NCBI GenBank assembly: GCA_025057315.1
Contig: JANWXW010000002.1
Location: forward strand, 1 to 64,000
DNA from: Myxococcota bacterium
Lineage (GTDB): Bacteria; Myxococcota_A; Polyangia; Palsa-1104; JAEUJZ01
Direction: 5' to 3'
Length of the DNA: 64,000 nt
Both the position numbers and the translations under genes were made by a program. The notes under the pieces were generated by a model, which searched no databases, had not been told where the DNA came from, and was given only the letters and a program-made list of their open reading frames with translations. This document shows, one piece after another, positions 1 through 12,163 of this stretch; the stretch's first letter is position 1, and each line of letters starts with the position of its first letter.

Positions 1-64
1 GGGCGCCTAGGCGCCGGCGGAGCTCGTGGCCGGACAGGTCTCGGCGTCGATGCGGTCGGCTCAT
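1..64 (-). CDS. Possible 5' end of an unidentified gene running off the window
   Basis: On the minus strand an ATG at 64 opens a frame that stays open to the window edge (21 codons, rich in Arg). A GAGG stretch lies about 7 nt upstream, and the direction is the same as uvrA, whose stop is at 199. Too little is visible to name a product, and it could be chance. Confidence 0.2.
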   Translation of the reverse strand, partial: MSRPHRRRDLSGHELRRRLGA

Positions 65-198
65 GTCCGGCCTCATCGATCCTGCGGGGCGGGCCCTTGA
101 GGGCGGCGCTGGGCTCGGGCCAGGCCCGGGGCGCCTGCACCAAGGCGCCCGATGCCATCGACCGGGCTCGCTCCAGCGGGCTCAGGGCGGTGCTGGGC

Positions 199-5568
<5,370 letters not shown>

Positions 5569-5576
5569 GGGCGGGG

Positions 5577-5582
5577 ATGCTA
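5577..5582 (-). promoter_or_regulatory. -10-like element of uvrA
   Basis: TAGCAT on the minus strand ends 8 nt before the uvrA ATG. The usual 6-8 nt to the transcription start would place +1 at or within 1-2 nt of the start codon. No convincing -35 is visible. Confidence 0.45.
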
Positions 5583-5684
5583 CTCCGAATGGGGGTCCGA
5601 TGCGGCCTGGCGCGCCAGGGCACGGCTCCAGCCTGGCCTCTGCCGGGGCGGGCTGCCGACCTGGCTCCCCCCCTGGTGCTGCAG

Positions 5685-5690
5685 TAGCAT
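5685..5690 (+). promoter_or_regulatory. -10-like element of fdhD
   Basis: TAGCAT, the same hexamer as the divergent uvrA element and also preceded by AG. It ends 6 nt before the fdhD ATG, implying a leaderless transcript. There is no Shine-Dalgarno in the gap. Confidence 0.45.
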
Positions 5691-5696
5691 GGGCCC

Positions 5697-6554
5697 ATGG
5701 AGGTCGACCCTGGCGTAGCCCCCACCGAGCTGCTGCGCGTGCGCGGCGGGGAAGTAGCCCCCTGCACTGACCTGCTCGCCACCGAGGAGCCGCTGGAGAT
5801 CCGCCTGGAGGGGCCAGACCGGGTCGTCGGCCAGGTGGCGGTCACGATGCGGACCCCAGGCCATGATCTGGAGTTGGCCGTGGGGTTTCTCTACACCGAG
5901 GGCCTGCTGCGGGGGCGGCAGGAGCTGGGGCAGCCGCCGGTGCGCACGCTGGTGCCCCACACGGCGGGCCATGTGCTCACCGTTCGGCTGCAGGTGCCCT
6001 TTGACGCCGCGCGGCTGCGGCGGAACTTTTACGCCACCTCCAGCTGTGGCATCTGCGGCAAGGCTTCCATTGACCAGGTGGAGCAGAGCGCCCCGCCGGT
6101 GGCCCCAGGGCCGATGGTGCCGCAGCGGACGATCCTCGGGCTGCCGGGCGCGCTGCGCGCTGCCCAGAGGGTCTTTGCCCACACGGGTGGCCTGCATGCC
6201 ACCGGTCTGTTTGATGCCGGGGGCCGCCTGCTGGTGCTGCGCGAGGACGTGGGTCGGCACAATGCCGTGGACAAGGTTGTCGGCTGCGCGCTGCTAGGGG
6301 ACATGTTGCCGCTGTCGCGCCATGTGATGATGGTTTCGGGTCGGCTCAGCTTCGAGATCGTGCAGAAGGCGGCGATGGCGGCGGTGCCGATTCTGTGTGC
6401 TGTGTCGGCGCCCTCGAGCCTGGCGGTGCAGGCGGCGCAGCGGCTGGGGCTCACGCTGGTGGGCTTTGTGCGGGGGGACTCGTTTAACGTCTACACCCAC
6501 CCTGAACGCCTCGTGCTGGACGCGGCCGGGTCGGAGCAGGGCGAGCCGGGCTGA
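5697..6554 (+). CDS. fdhD: Formate dehydrogenase accessory sulfurtransferase FdhD
   Basis: Carries sulfur from the cysteine desulfurase to the molybdenum (bis-MGD) cofactor of formate dehydrogenase; cytoplasmic. The 285-aa length is normal for the family. The catalytic C-G-I-C pair is at Cys117 and Cys120, inside the typical SSCGICGKAS context. The family's glycine-rich, membrane-like stretch and the terminal segment ending in FNVYTHPERL are also present. The ATG is chosen because a TAGCAT -10-like element lies 6 nt upstream. No formate dehydrogenase lies beside it, so its client enzyme is elsewhere. MoaA and MoaB for the same cofactor are at about 42-43.5 kb. A single-gene unit divergent from uvrA. 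Confidence 0.95.
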   Translation: MEVDPGVAPTELLRVRGGEVAPCTDLLATEEPLEIRLEGPDRVVGQVAVTMRTPGHDLELAVGFLYTEGLLRGRQELGQPPVRTLVPHTAGHVLTVRLQVPFDAARLRRNFYATSSCGICGKASIDQVEQSAPPVAPGPMVPQRTILGLPGALRAAQRVFAHTGGLHATGLFDAGGRLLVLREDVGRHNAVDKVVGCALLGDMLPLSRHVMMVSGRLSFEIVQKAAMAAVPILCAVSAPSSLAVQAAQRLGLTLVGFVRGDSFNVYTHPERLVLDAAGSEQGEPG

Positions 6555-6660
6555 GCCTGCCTCGTGGGGCGGCACTCGCGGGGTGGGGGCTCAGGGCGGC
6601 AGGGGCCAGCCGCAGGGGCGCGGGACGGCAGATTGAGTCCAGCTCACCAAGTTCGCCTCG

Positions 6661-6678
6661 CCCCTGGACGCCCAGGGG
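6661..6678. other. GC-rich hairpin between fdhD and the regulator pair
   Basis: CCCCTGG - ACGC - CCAGGGG, a perfect 7-bp stem about 107 nt after the fdhD stop. It has no following T run, so a terminator role is possible but not proven. The rest of the 265-bp gap shows only the promoter listed separately. Confidence 0.35.
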
Positions 6679-6753
6679 AGGGGCGGCCACCAGGGGGGTG
6701 AGGGCATTGGGGTAGGCTCGCCTTCGGGGCGGGCGGCTCGGCTGGCGCTTTCG

Positions 6754-6762
6754 TGCTAAAAT
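6754..6762 (+). promoter_or_regulatory. Extended -10 promoter of the STAS/ATPase pair
   Basis: TGcTAAAAT, the best match to an extended -10 in the window. The transcription start would be near 6769, giving a leader of about 50 nt to the ATG at 6820. A GAGAGGA purine stretch in that leader could serve as ribosome binding site. Confidence 0.55.
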
Positions 6763-6819
6763 CCACGGCGCATGGGTCTGTCGTGCCAGAGGCGCCCGAA
6801 CTGAGAGGACCAAATCGAG

Positions 6820-7242
6820 ATGAGCAGCAAGCCTCCGAGCACCGGGGCGATGAACCGACTGGGCTTGTCGCCCCTGAAGGTCGGGTCCCTCACCGTCGAG
6901 GTGGTCGATGTGGGGGACTCGGTGGCCGTGGTGCTGCGTGGGGATGCGGATGCCCGCGAGGCGGGTCCGGAGCTGGACGCCTACCTGGTTGGCGCGGTGC
7001 ATCCAGCGGTGCTGCAGGCCGGGCTGCGCGAGCTGCGGCTGGACGTGACGGGGCTGGAGTTTCTCAACTCGGCGGGCATCAAGGCCTTGGTGAACTGGCT
7101 CCTGGCCATCAAGCAGCAGCCGCCCGCGCAGCGGTATGTCATTGTCCTCGACTATGATGAGGGCATCACCTGGCAGGGCAAGGGGCTCAAGCCGCTGGCC
7201 TGTGTGGCGCCCTCGTTCCTCCGCCTGCATCCGCTGAGCTGA
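6820..7242 (+). CDS. STAS-like regulator of the slr1659 type
   Basis: 140-aa cytoplasmic protein resembling SpoIIAA-type anti-sigma-factor antagonists and the cyanobacterial slr1659 group. The core LDVTGLEFLNSAGIKALVNW (residues 74-93) matches the STAS beta-strand/helix that carries the phosphorylatable Ser, here Ser84 in NSAGI. Four nucleotides separate it from the ATPase-like gene downstream, so the two are almost certainly co-translated partners, as slr1659/slr1658 homologues commonly are. The pair resembles an antagonist plus anti-sigma kinase partner switch, but no sigma factor or PP2C phosphatase is adjacent. Its target is unknown. Confidence 0.75.
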   Translation: MSSKPPSTGAMNRLGLSPLKVGSLTVEVVDVGDSVAVVLRGDADAREAGPELDAYLVGAVHPAVLQAGLRELRLDVTGLEFLNSAGIKALVNWLLAIKQQPPAQRYVIVLDYDEGITWQGKGLKPLACVAPSFLRLHPLS

Positions 7243-7246
7243 CGCC

Positions 7247-7702
7247 ATGTCGTGCCCCGCGGCTTGGATCCACATCGAGCTGGTTCCGATGTGGTCCCAC
7301 ATCAAGAGCCTGCGGCACTTTGTCCGCGATTTCTGCCTGGGGGTGGGGCTGCCTGGGGTCACCGCAGACCAGGTGGCGATGACGACCTCGGAGCTGCTGG
7401 AGAACGCGACCAAGTATGCTGCTGCGCCGCATTTGCGCTACAAGCTGCGGATCTGCGATGGCCATGTGGAGGTGAGCGTGGCCAACCAGGCCAGCTCTCG
7501 GCAGCGGCGCACGCTGCGCTGGTTTCTCGAGGAGGTGACGCGCGGCGACCCGCTGGATGCCTACCTGCGCTGCCTGGAGCGTCAGGGCGACAGCGGCGTG
7601 TCGCAGTCCGGGCTGGCGCGCATCCGCTACGAGGCGGGTGCTACCTTAAGCGCCACCGAGCAGGGAGACGAAGTGACTGTCCTGGCCCGTCTGCCGCGCT
7701 AG
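7247..7702 (+). CDS. GHKL ATPase-like regulator of the slr1658 type
   Basis: 151-aa protein with a histidine-kinase-like ATPase fold. The N-box is visible as SELLENATKYA (residues 48-58, with Glu49/Glu52 and Asn53). A C-terminal G-S-GLARIRYEAG-type stretch (about residues 120-135) replaces the usual G-boxes, and no phospho-acceptor histidine domain is present. This is the pattern of the slr1658 group and of SpoIIAB/RsbW-like proteins. It starts 4 nt after the STAS-like gene and probably binds it. Whether it phosphorylates Ser84 of its partner is inference. The Hsp20 gene follows after 63-69 nt, so a stress-response role is a reasonable guess. Confidence 0.72.
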   Translation: MSCPAAWIHIELVPMWSHIKSLRHFVRDFCLGVGLPGVTADQVAMTTSELLENATKYAAAPHLRYKLRICDGHVEVSVANQASSRQRRTLRWFLEEVTRGDPLDAYLRCLERQGDSGVSQSGLARIRYEAGATLSATEQGDEVTVLARLPR

Positions 7703-7771
7703 GGGGGCGCGGCCCGGAGTTTGCGGTGCGTTCATCTTCACGTACCATGAGGATCGTTACCTAGGGTGCCC

Positions 7772-8257
7772 ATGGACGATCGGCTCCATGACCTACGACG
7801 GGAGGCGGAGGCTCTGCTGGCGCGCATTGCGGCGGCGGAGCAAGCTACGCCCGGGCTGCTGCGTCCGCCGGCGGACATGCACGAGCTGGCTGGGCATGTG
7901 GTCTTGGAGATTGATTTGCCGGGGGTGCGCCCCGGGGAGGTGCAGGTTTATACCCAGTGTGGCTCCATCATCGTGGAGGGGATCAAGCCCGCGCCGGAGC
8001 TGCCGAGGGTGCCCGCGCGGCTGCTGGCCCAGCTGCCCCCCTCCTCCTCGAGGACGCCGGTGAGCTACCAGTGTCTGGAGCGAGAGTACGGTCCGTTCCG
8101 CCGCACCTTTGTGCTGCCCAGCCCTTGCGATCTGGGGCAGGCGCGCGCGGAGCTGGCCGGTGGGGTGCTCACCATCATCGTGCCCATCCTGCCTGAGGAC
8201 CGGCGCCGGCAGCGTCGGCTGGTGCCGGTGACCACACGCAACGGCACCCGGCGTTGA
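7772..8257 (+). CDS. Small heat-shock protein, Hsp20/alpha-crystallin family
   Basis: ATP-independent holdase chaperone of the cytoplasm, 161 aa from the ATG. An in-frame GTG at 7766 would add two residues. The alpha-crystallin domain runs from about residue 35 to 145. It shows HVVLEIDLPGVRPGEVQVYT at its start, an EREYGPFRRTFVLP strand in the middle (the family's ER-xG-x-F-R-R-F signature) and AELAGGVLTIIVPI at its end, close to the family A-x-x-x-n-GVL motif. The C-terminal extension is basic and lacks a clear I-x-I. It lies just behind the STAS/ATPase regulator pair, in the same direction. Confidence 0.9.
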   Translation: MDDRLHDLRREAEALLARIAAAEQATPGLLRPPADMHELAGHVVLEIDLPGVRPGEVQVYTQCGSIIVEGIKPAPELPRVPARLLAQLPPSSSRTPVSYQCLEREYGPFRRTFVLPSPCDLGQARAELAGGVLTIIVPILPEDRRRQRRLVPVTTRNGTRR

Positions 8258-8431
8258 CCTGGGTCTCTTCGGCTGGGGTGCAGCATCATCTGGCCGGTTG
8301 TCAGGCTGGCTGCTGTGGCTGGAGGGGGTGACTGTGCTCTGCTGGAGCCAGATGCCTGCATGAGCCCGCGCTGCGCTGGAACCCGCTGTCTTTGTCCCTC
8401 GTCCCTATCTGCAAACAAGGGAGGGTTCACG

Positions 8432-10453
8432 ATGGCATCACATCTTGGATGCAGCCCCGCCCGGCCCATAGGCCTGTGCCTGGCCCTTCTGCTGGCGCCG
8501 GGATGCTCGCAACAACCAACGGACCACGCCGACGAGGAGGTCCCACGCCCACCTGAGTTCGAGCCGGTTGACCCGAGTGCCTACACCGCCAAGGTCAAGG
8601 ACCTTCTTGTCGGGCAGGCGCCTACCGATGAGGAGCTGCAGCAGGTGCGCGCCCATCCCGCCGCCCTGCGCGGGCTCATCGACCGCTGGATGGCCCAGCC
8701 GCAGTTCCGCGACAAGATGCTGGACTTTTTCAAGCAGGCCTTTCAGCAGACCCAGACGACGATCAGCGATTACGACGAGCAACTGGGCCTGCCCACCGCG
8801 CCGTGGAATGCCCAGGACAAGATCGCCTTTGTGCGCAGCGCGGAGGAGAGCTTTGCTCGCACTGCCTGGCAGCTTATCGAGGAGGGGCGGCCCTTTCACG
8901 AGGTGCTGACCACCGAGCGATTCATGCTCAACCCGCCGCTGATGAGCGCCATGGCGTACATGGACGCCGTGCCGATGAGCGACCAGGGGCAGATCGTCAA
9001 CTCTCAGCTCTGGATCCCGCAGGCCTTCCCCAACTTCCGGTTCATCCGCCAGACCAAAGAGGGGCCCATCCCGCTGGAGCAGACGTTGAACCCGGCCCAT
9101 CCCAATTTCATGAAGTGGTACGACCCGCGTCCTTATATGGGCCCGAACGCGACATGCCAGCAGGATCCTTTCGAGGTTCGCCAGCCTGTGCGGGCCCTGA
9201 GTGCTCTGGCCAGCTTCCTGTACGGTGGCCGGCAGGGCTGCGGCAGCACGGTGAGCCAGTGGACCGAGCAGGACTGGCAGGCCTGGCGCATGGTCACGGT
9301 GCGCCGGCCGCGCAGTGGCGAGCAGCGCACGCTGTTTTACGACTTGCCGAAGCTGCGCACGGCCACCGAGCTGGTGGTGAGCACGCCGCGGGTCGGCTTC
9401 TTCTCGACGCCGGCCTTCTTCGCCAACTGGCCCACCAACCCGAGCAACCTGGCGCGCGTGACGATCAACCAGACGATGATCGTGGCGCTGGGGCGGAGCT
9501 TTGACGACAGCAACATCACGGTCCAGGTCACCGAATCGACCAAGCCCGATGACCAGCATGTGGACCCCGGCTCCACCTGCTATGGCTGCCATCGCACCAT
9601 GGACCCGATGCGCGACTTTTTCCGTCAGACTTACACGATCAGCTACCACCTGCAGTATGCGCCTGCCGAGCGGCAGAAGGTGGGTGTGTTCGAGCTGGAC
9701 GGGGTCAAGGTGAGCGGCCAAGGGGTGCATGACCTGGCCCGGGCCATGGCGGCGCACCCGCGCTTTGCCACCGCCTGGACGCAGAAGCTGTGCCGCTATG
9801 CCAACTCCAGCTCCTGCGTGGAGGACGATCCCGAGTTCCTGCGGGTGGCGGCGGTGTTCGCCCAGAGCGGCTTTAGCTTCAAGGCGCTGGTGCGCGAGCT
9901 GTTCAGCTCGCCGCTGGTGACCTTGGCTGCCGAGACCAAGACCGCGCAGGAGATGGGCGTGACGGTGGGTATCTCCCGCCGCGAGCACCTGTGCGCTGCG
10001 CTGTCGTACCGGCTAGGGGTTGACGATGCCTGCGCCCTACGTGGCACGCTGCCGCGGCTAGAGACCCCCCAGCGCCGCACCGCGCGCAACCTGGCCTTGG
10101 CCATTCCGGGGGCCGCTTACAGCCGCGGGGCCGAGGCGCCGCTGCTTCCGCGCGACCCCAACCTGTTCTTCGTCTCCGCGACGGAGAACCTGTGCGGGCA
10201 GCTGGCCAGTCAGGTCGTCGATGCGGGCGCAACATCTCGCTACACCAGCGGCAAGGCGGCCGAGGCCATCTCGGACTTCGTCCGCACCCTGATGGCGCTG
10301 CCGGACAGCGACCCGCGCGCGGCCTTGATGAAGGACATCCTTACCGAGCACCACCGGGCCTCGTTGGCGGCCAAGGAGTCGCCGACCGACGCGCTCCGGT
10401 CCACCTTTGTCCTGGCCTGCGCCTCGCCGCTGGCCGTCTCTTCAGGCCTGTAG
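8432..10453 (+). CDS. Lipoprotein with DUF1588/DUF1592-like region and one CxxCH haem motif
   Basis: 673 aa. The start at 8432 is chosen because a GGGAGG ribosome site precedes it and it opens a lipoprotein signal peptide (MASHLGCSPARPIGLCLALL, then the lipobox LLAPGC). The body resembles the DUF1592/DUF1588/DUF1585 proteins of Planctomycetes and Myxococcota. Its hallmark is C-Y-G-C-H-x-T-M-D-P-M (Cys383, Cys386, His387), a c-type haem attachment site. The upstream part has EERF/ERFMLNPPLMSAMAYMDA-type motifs of this group. It is followed after 10 nt by a Tat-exported DUF1501-like protein, the usual partner. The function of these pairs is not established. The haem would be attached by a Ccm system such as that at 43.6-51.5 kb. 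Confidence 0.75.
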   Translation: MASHLGCSPARPIGLCLALLLAPGCSQQPTDHADEEVPRPPEFEPVDPSAYTAKVKDLLVGQAPTDEELQQVRAHPAALRGLIDRWMAQPQFRDKMLDFFKQAFQQTQTTISDYDEQLGLPTAPWNAQDKIAFVRSAEESFARTAWQLIEEGRPFHEVLTTERFMLNPPLMSAMAYMDAVPMSDQGQIVNSQLWIPQAFPNFRFIRQTKEGPIPLEQTLNPAHPNFMKWYDPRPYMGPNATCQQDPFEVRQPVRALSALASFLYGGRQGCGSTVSQWTEQDWQAWRMVTVRRPRSGEQRTLFYDLPKLRTATELVVSTPRVGFFSTPAFFANWPTNPSNLARVTINQTMIVALGRSFDDSNITVQVTESTKPDDQHVDPGSTCYGCHRTMDPMRDFFRQTYTISYHLQYAPAERQKVGVFELDGVKVSGQGVHDLARAMAAHPRFATAWTQKLCRYANSSSCVEDDPEFLRVAAVFAQSGFSFKALVRELFSSPLVTLAAETKTAQEMGVTVGISRREHLCAALSYRLGVDDACALRGTLPRLETPQRRTARNLALAIPGAAYSRGAEAPLLPRDPNLFFVSATENLCGQLASQVVDAGATSRYTSGKAAEAISDFVRTLMALPDSDPRAALMKDILTEHHRASLAAKESPTDALRSTFVLACASPLAVSSGL

Positions 10454-10463
10454 GAGGAATGCC

Positions 10464-11765
10464 ATGAATGCCACCCGACGCCATATGATTCAGGGCGGGC
10501 TCTTTGGCGCGGGGCTGATCGGCCTCCGCTCCCTGGCTACCGGGCTGCCGATTTCGTTCCTGCTGCGTCCGAGCACGGCCCTGGCCGAGGAGACCGCCTG
10601 CGCCGACCGGCAGCGGGCGCAGTATCTGATCCTAAGCACCTCGGATGCGGGCGATCCGGTCAACAGCAACGTGCCGGGGACCTATGAGTTCCCTGACATT
10701 GTGCACCCGCAGGACCCGCAGATGGTGCCGGTGCCGATCGCGCTCGGCGACAAGGTGTACATGGCGGCGTCGCCATGGAACAGCCTGCCGGGATGGGCCC
10801 TGGCCCGCACGTGCTTCTTCCACCATGCGACCCTGACCAACAATCACCCCAACCTGCCCAAGGTGCTCAAGGCCATGGGTGCCACTGCGCGGCAGGAGAT
10901 GCTGCCGTCCATTTTTGCCAAGGCGCTGCGTCCCTGCCTGCAGACCGTGCAGACCGAGCCCATCTCTGTTGGCGCCGGTGAGGTGTTGACCTACGAGGGG
11001 CGCGGGCTGCCGAACCTGAACCCCACCGGCCTGCGCGACGTGCTGACCAAGCCCACCGGGCCGCTCAGCCGGCTGCAGCAGCTGCGCGACCAGAGCCTGG
11101 ACCGCATGCACGCGCTGCTCAAGGAGCGTGGCACCTCCGCCCAGCGCGCCTACCTAGACCGCCTGGCCCGCTCGCGTGCCGAGGCGCGGGCCATTTCCGA
11201 CCAGCTGCTGGACAACCTGGCCGCCATCACCAACGACCAGGCCGAGGGCCAGATCATCGCCGCGGCGACGCTCATCAAGATGAACGTCGCGCCGGTGGTG
11301 GCGATCCGCATCCCCTTTGGCGGCGACAACCATGCGGACCCCGACCTGGCGCGCGAGACCGCCGAGACGGTCAGCGGTGTGCAGCGCATTGGCCTGCTGC
11401 TGGAGAAGCTGCGGGAGTACCAACTGCAGGACCAGGTGACCTTTGTGATGCTCAACGTCTTTGGCCGGACGCTGAAGAAGCTGGGCACCGCCGGGCGCGA
11501 CCATTGGGCCAGCCACCACTGCTCGATTCTGATTGGCAAGCACATCCGCCCCGGTGTGGTCGGTGGTCTGGAGCCGCAGATCGGCGACTACTATGCCCTG
11601 CCCATCGACTCCAAGACCGGCCGCGGCACCCCGGACGGCGACATCCCCTTTGCGGAGACGCTGAGCGCAGTGGCCAAGACCATCGGCGCTGCCCTCGGCG
11701 TGCCCCAGGCGGTGCTGGACCAGCAGATCGCCAAGGGCAAGGTGGTGCACGCGGCCCTCGCCTAG
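10464..11765 (+). CDS. Tat-exported DUF1501/DUF1552-like protein
   Basis: 433 aa. The ATG at 10464 has a strong AGGAGG 6 nt upstream and 10 nt separate it from the preceding stop, so the two genes form an operon. The N-terminus NATRRHMIQGGLFGAGLIGL is a twin-arginine signal with cleavage near Ala-Leu-Ala-Glu (about residue 37). Proteins of this kind belong to the alkaline-phosphatase-like DUF1501/DUF1552 superfamily. The segment with GGDNHADPDLARE and FGRTLKK...GRDHW is reminiscent of the DUF1501 metal-site region (x-DxH and GRDHW). In Planctomycetes and Myxococcota they pair with DUF1588-type cytochrome-like proteins, as here. The substrate is unknown. Confidence 0.75.
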   Translation: MNATRRHMIQGGLFGAGLIGLRSLATGLPISFLLRPSTALAEETACADRQRAQYLILSTSDAGDPVNSNVPGTYEFPDIVHPQDPQMVPVPIALGDKVYMAASPWNSLPGWALARTCFFHHATLTNNHPNLPKVLKAMGATARQEMLPSIFAKALRPCLQTVQTEPISVGAGEVLTYEGRGLPNLNPTGLRDVLTKPTGPLSRLQQLRDQSLDRMHALLKERGTSAQRAYLDRLARSRAEARAISDQLLDNLAAITNDQAEGQIIAAATLIKMNVAPVVAIRIPFGGDNHADPDLARETAETVSGVQRIGLLLEKLREYQLQDQVTFVMLNVFGRTLKKLGTAGRDHWASHHCSILIGKHIRPGVVGGLEPQIGDYYALPIDSKTGRGTPDGDIPFAETLSAVAKTIGAALGVPQAVLDQQIAKGKVVHAALA

Positions 11766-11771
11766 CGCCTG

Positions 11772-11788
11772 GGGAGCCCGCCGCTCCC
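11772..11788 (+). terminator. Possible terminator hairpin
   Basis: GGGAGC - CCGCC - GCTCCC, a perfect 6-bp stem starting 6 nt after the DUF1501 stop. It has no T run; GGCCCGGGGGCGCCCC follows and can form a second GC hairpin. Confidence 0.4.
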
Positions 11789-12090
11789 GGCCCGGGGGCG
11801 CCCCTGTCTCCTTGGTGCATCCTTGGTGAAATCGACTGGGACGTTCCGGGAGACGGCCCCTGGGCGCCGCTGTCCTCTGCGGGTGCACGGGCCGGAGGAG
11901 CCCTGGCGCGGGCTGGCGGTCCTTCAGCAGGGGGTCATAGGCACAGCCCGACTGGAGACCGGCAGCACCCTTGCATCTATCCAGCAGTCCGTTTAATCAT
12001 ATTGTCCTTAGATTCGGACGCCCGCGCGGGGCGGAAAGGAGGCGGTGGTGTACCCAGACAGATTCTGGGGTGGTCGGCGGGCGTCAGTCG

Positions 12091-12099
12091 TGCTACGCT
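12091..12099 (+). promoter_or_regulatory. Extended -10 promoter of the S1-domain gene
   Basis: TGcTACGCT with a weak TGGTCG 17 nt upstream of the hexamer as -35 candidate (12071-12076). It predicts a leader of about 58 nt before the ATG at 12164. Confidence 0.45.
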
Positions 12100-12163
12100 G
12101 CCCCCCCGTTTGGCACTGTCCAGACCAGCCTCCAGCCGACACAGGCAAAAAGGAGCTCCACTG

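Larger units (their letters stand above)
11766..12163. other. 398-bp intergenic region between the DUF1501 and S1 genes
   Basis: No convincing gene. It holds a hairpin just after the upstream stop (11772-11788), a GC-rich middle, a short AT-rich patch around 11988-12010, an extended -10 (12091-12099) and an AGGAG ribosome site at 12151-12155 for the S1 gene. An in-frame extension of the S1 reading frame reaches back through this region but has no coding character and lies upstream of the promoter. Confidence 0.6.

Noticed and set aside
6753..7157. Frame overlapping the STAS-like gene
   Set aside because: Its first codons fall inside the extended -10 promoter, and its later part is a Gly/Arg/Ala-rich shadow of the STAS-like gene.
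11504..12163. N-terminal extension of the S1 gene by 220 codons
   Set aside because: It overlaps the DUF1501 gene and crosses a hairpin and the promoter region. The ATG at 12164 has a good ribosome site.
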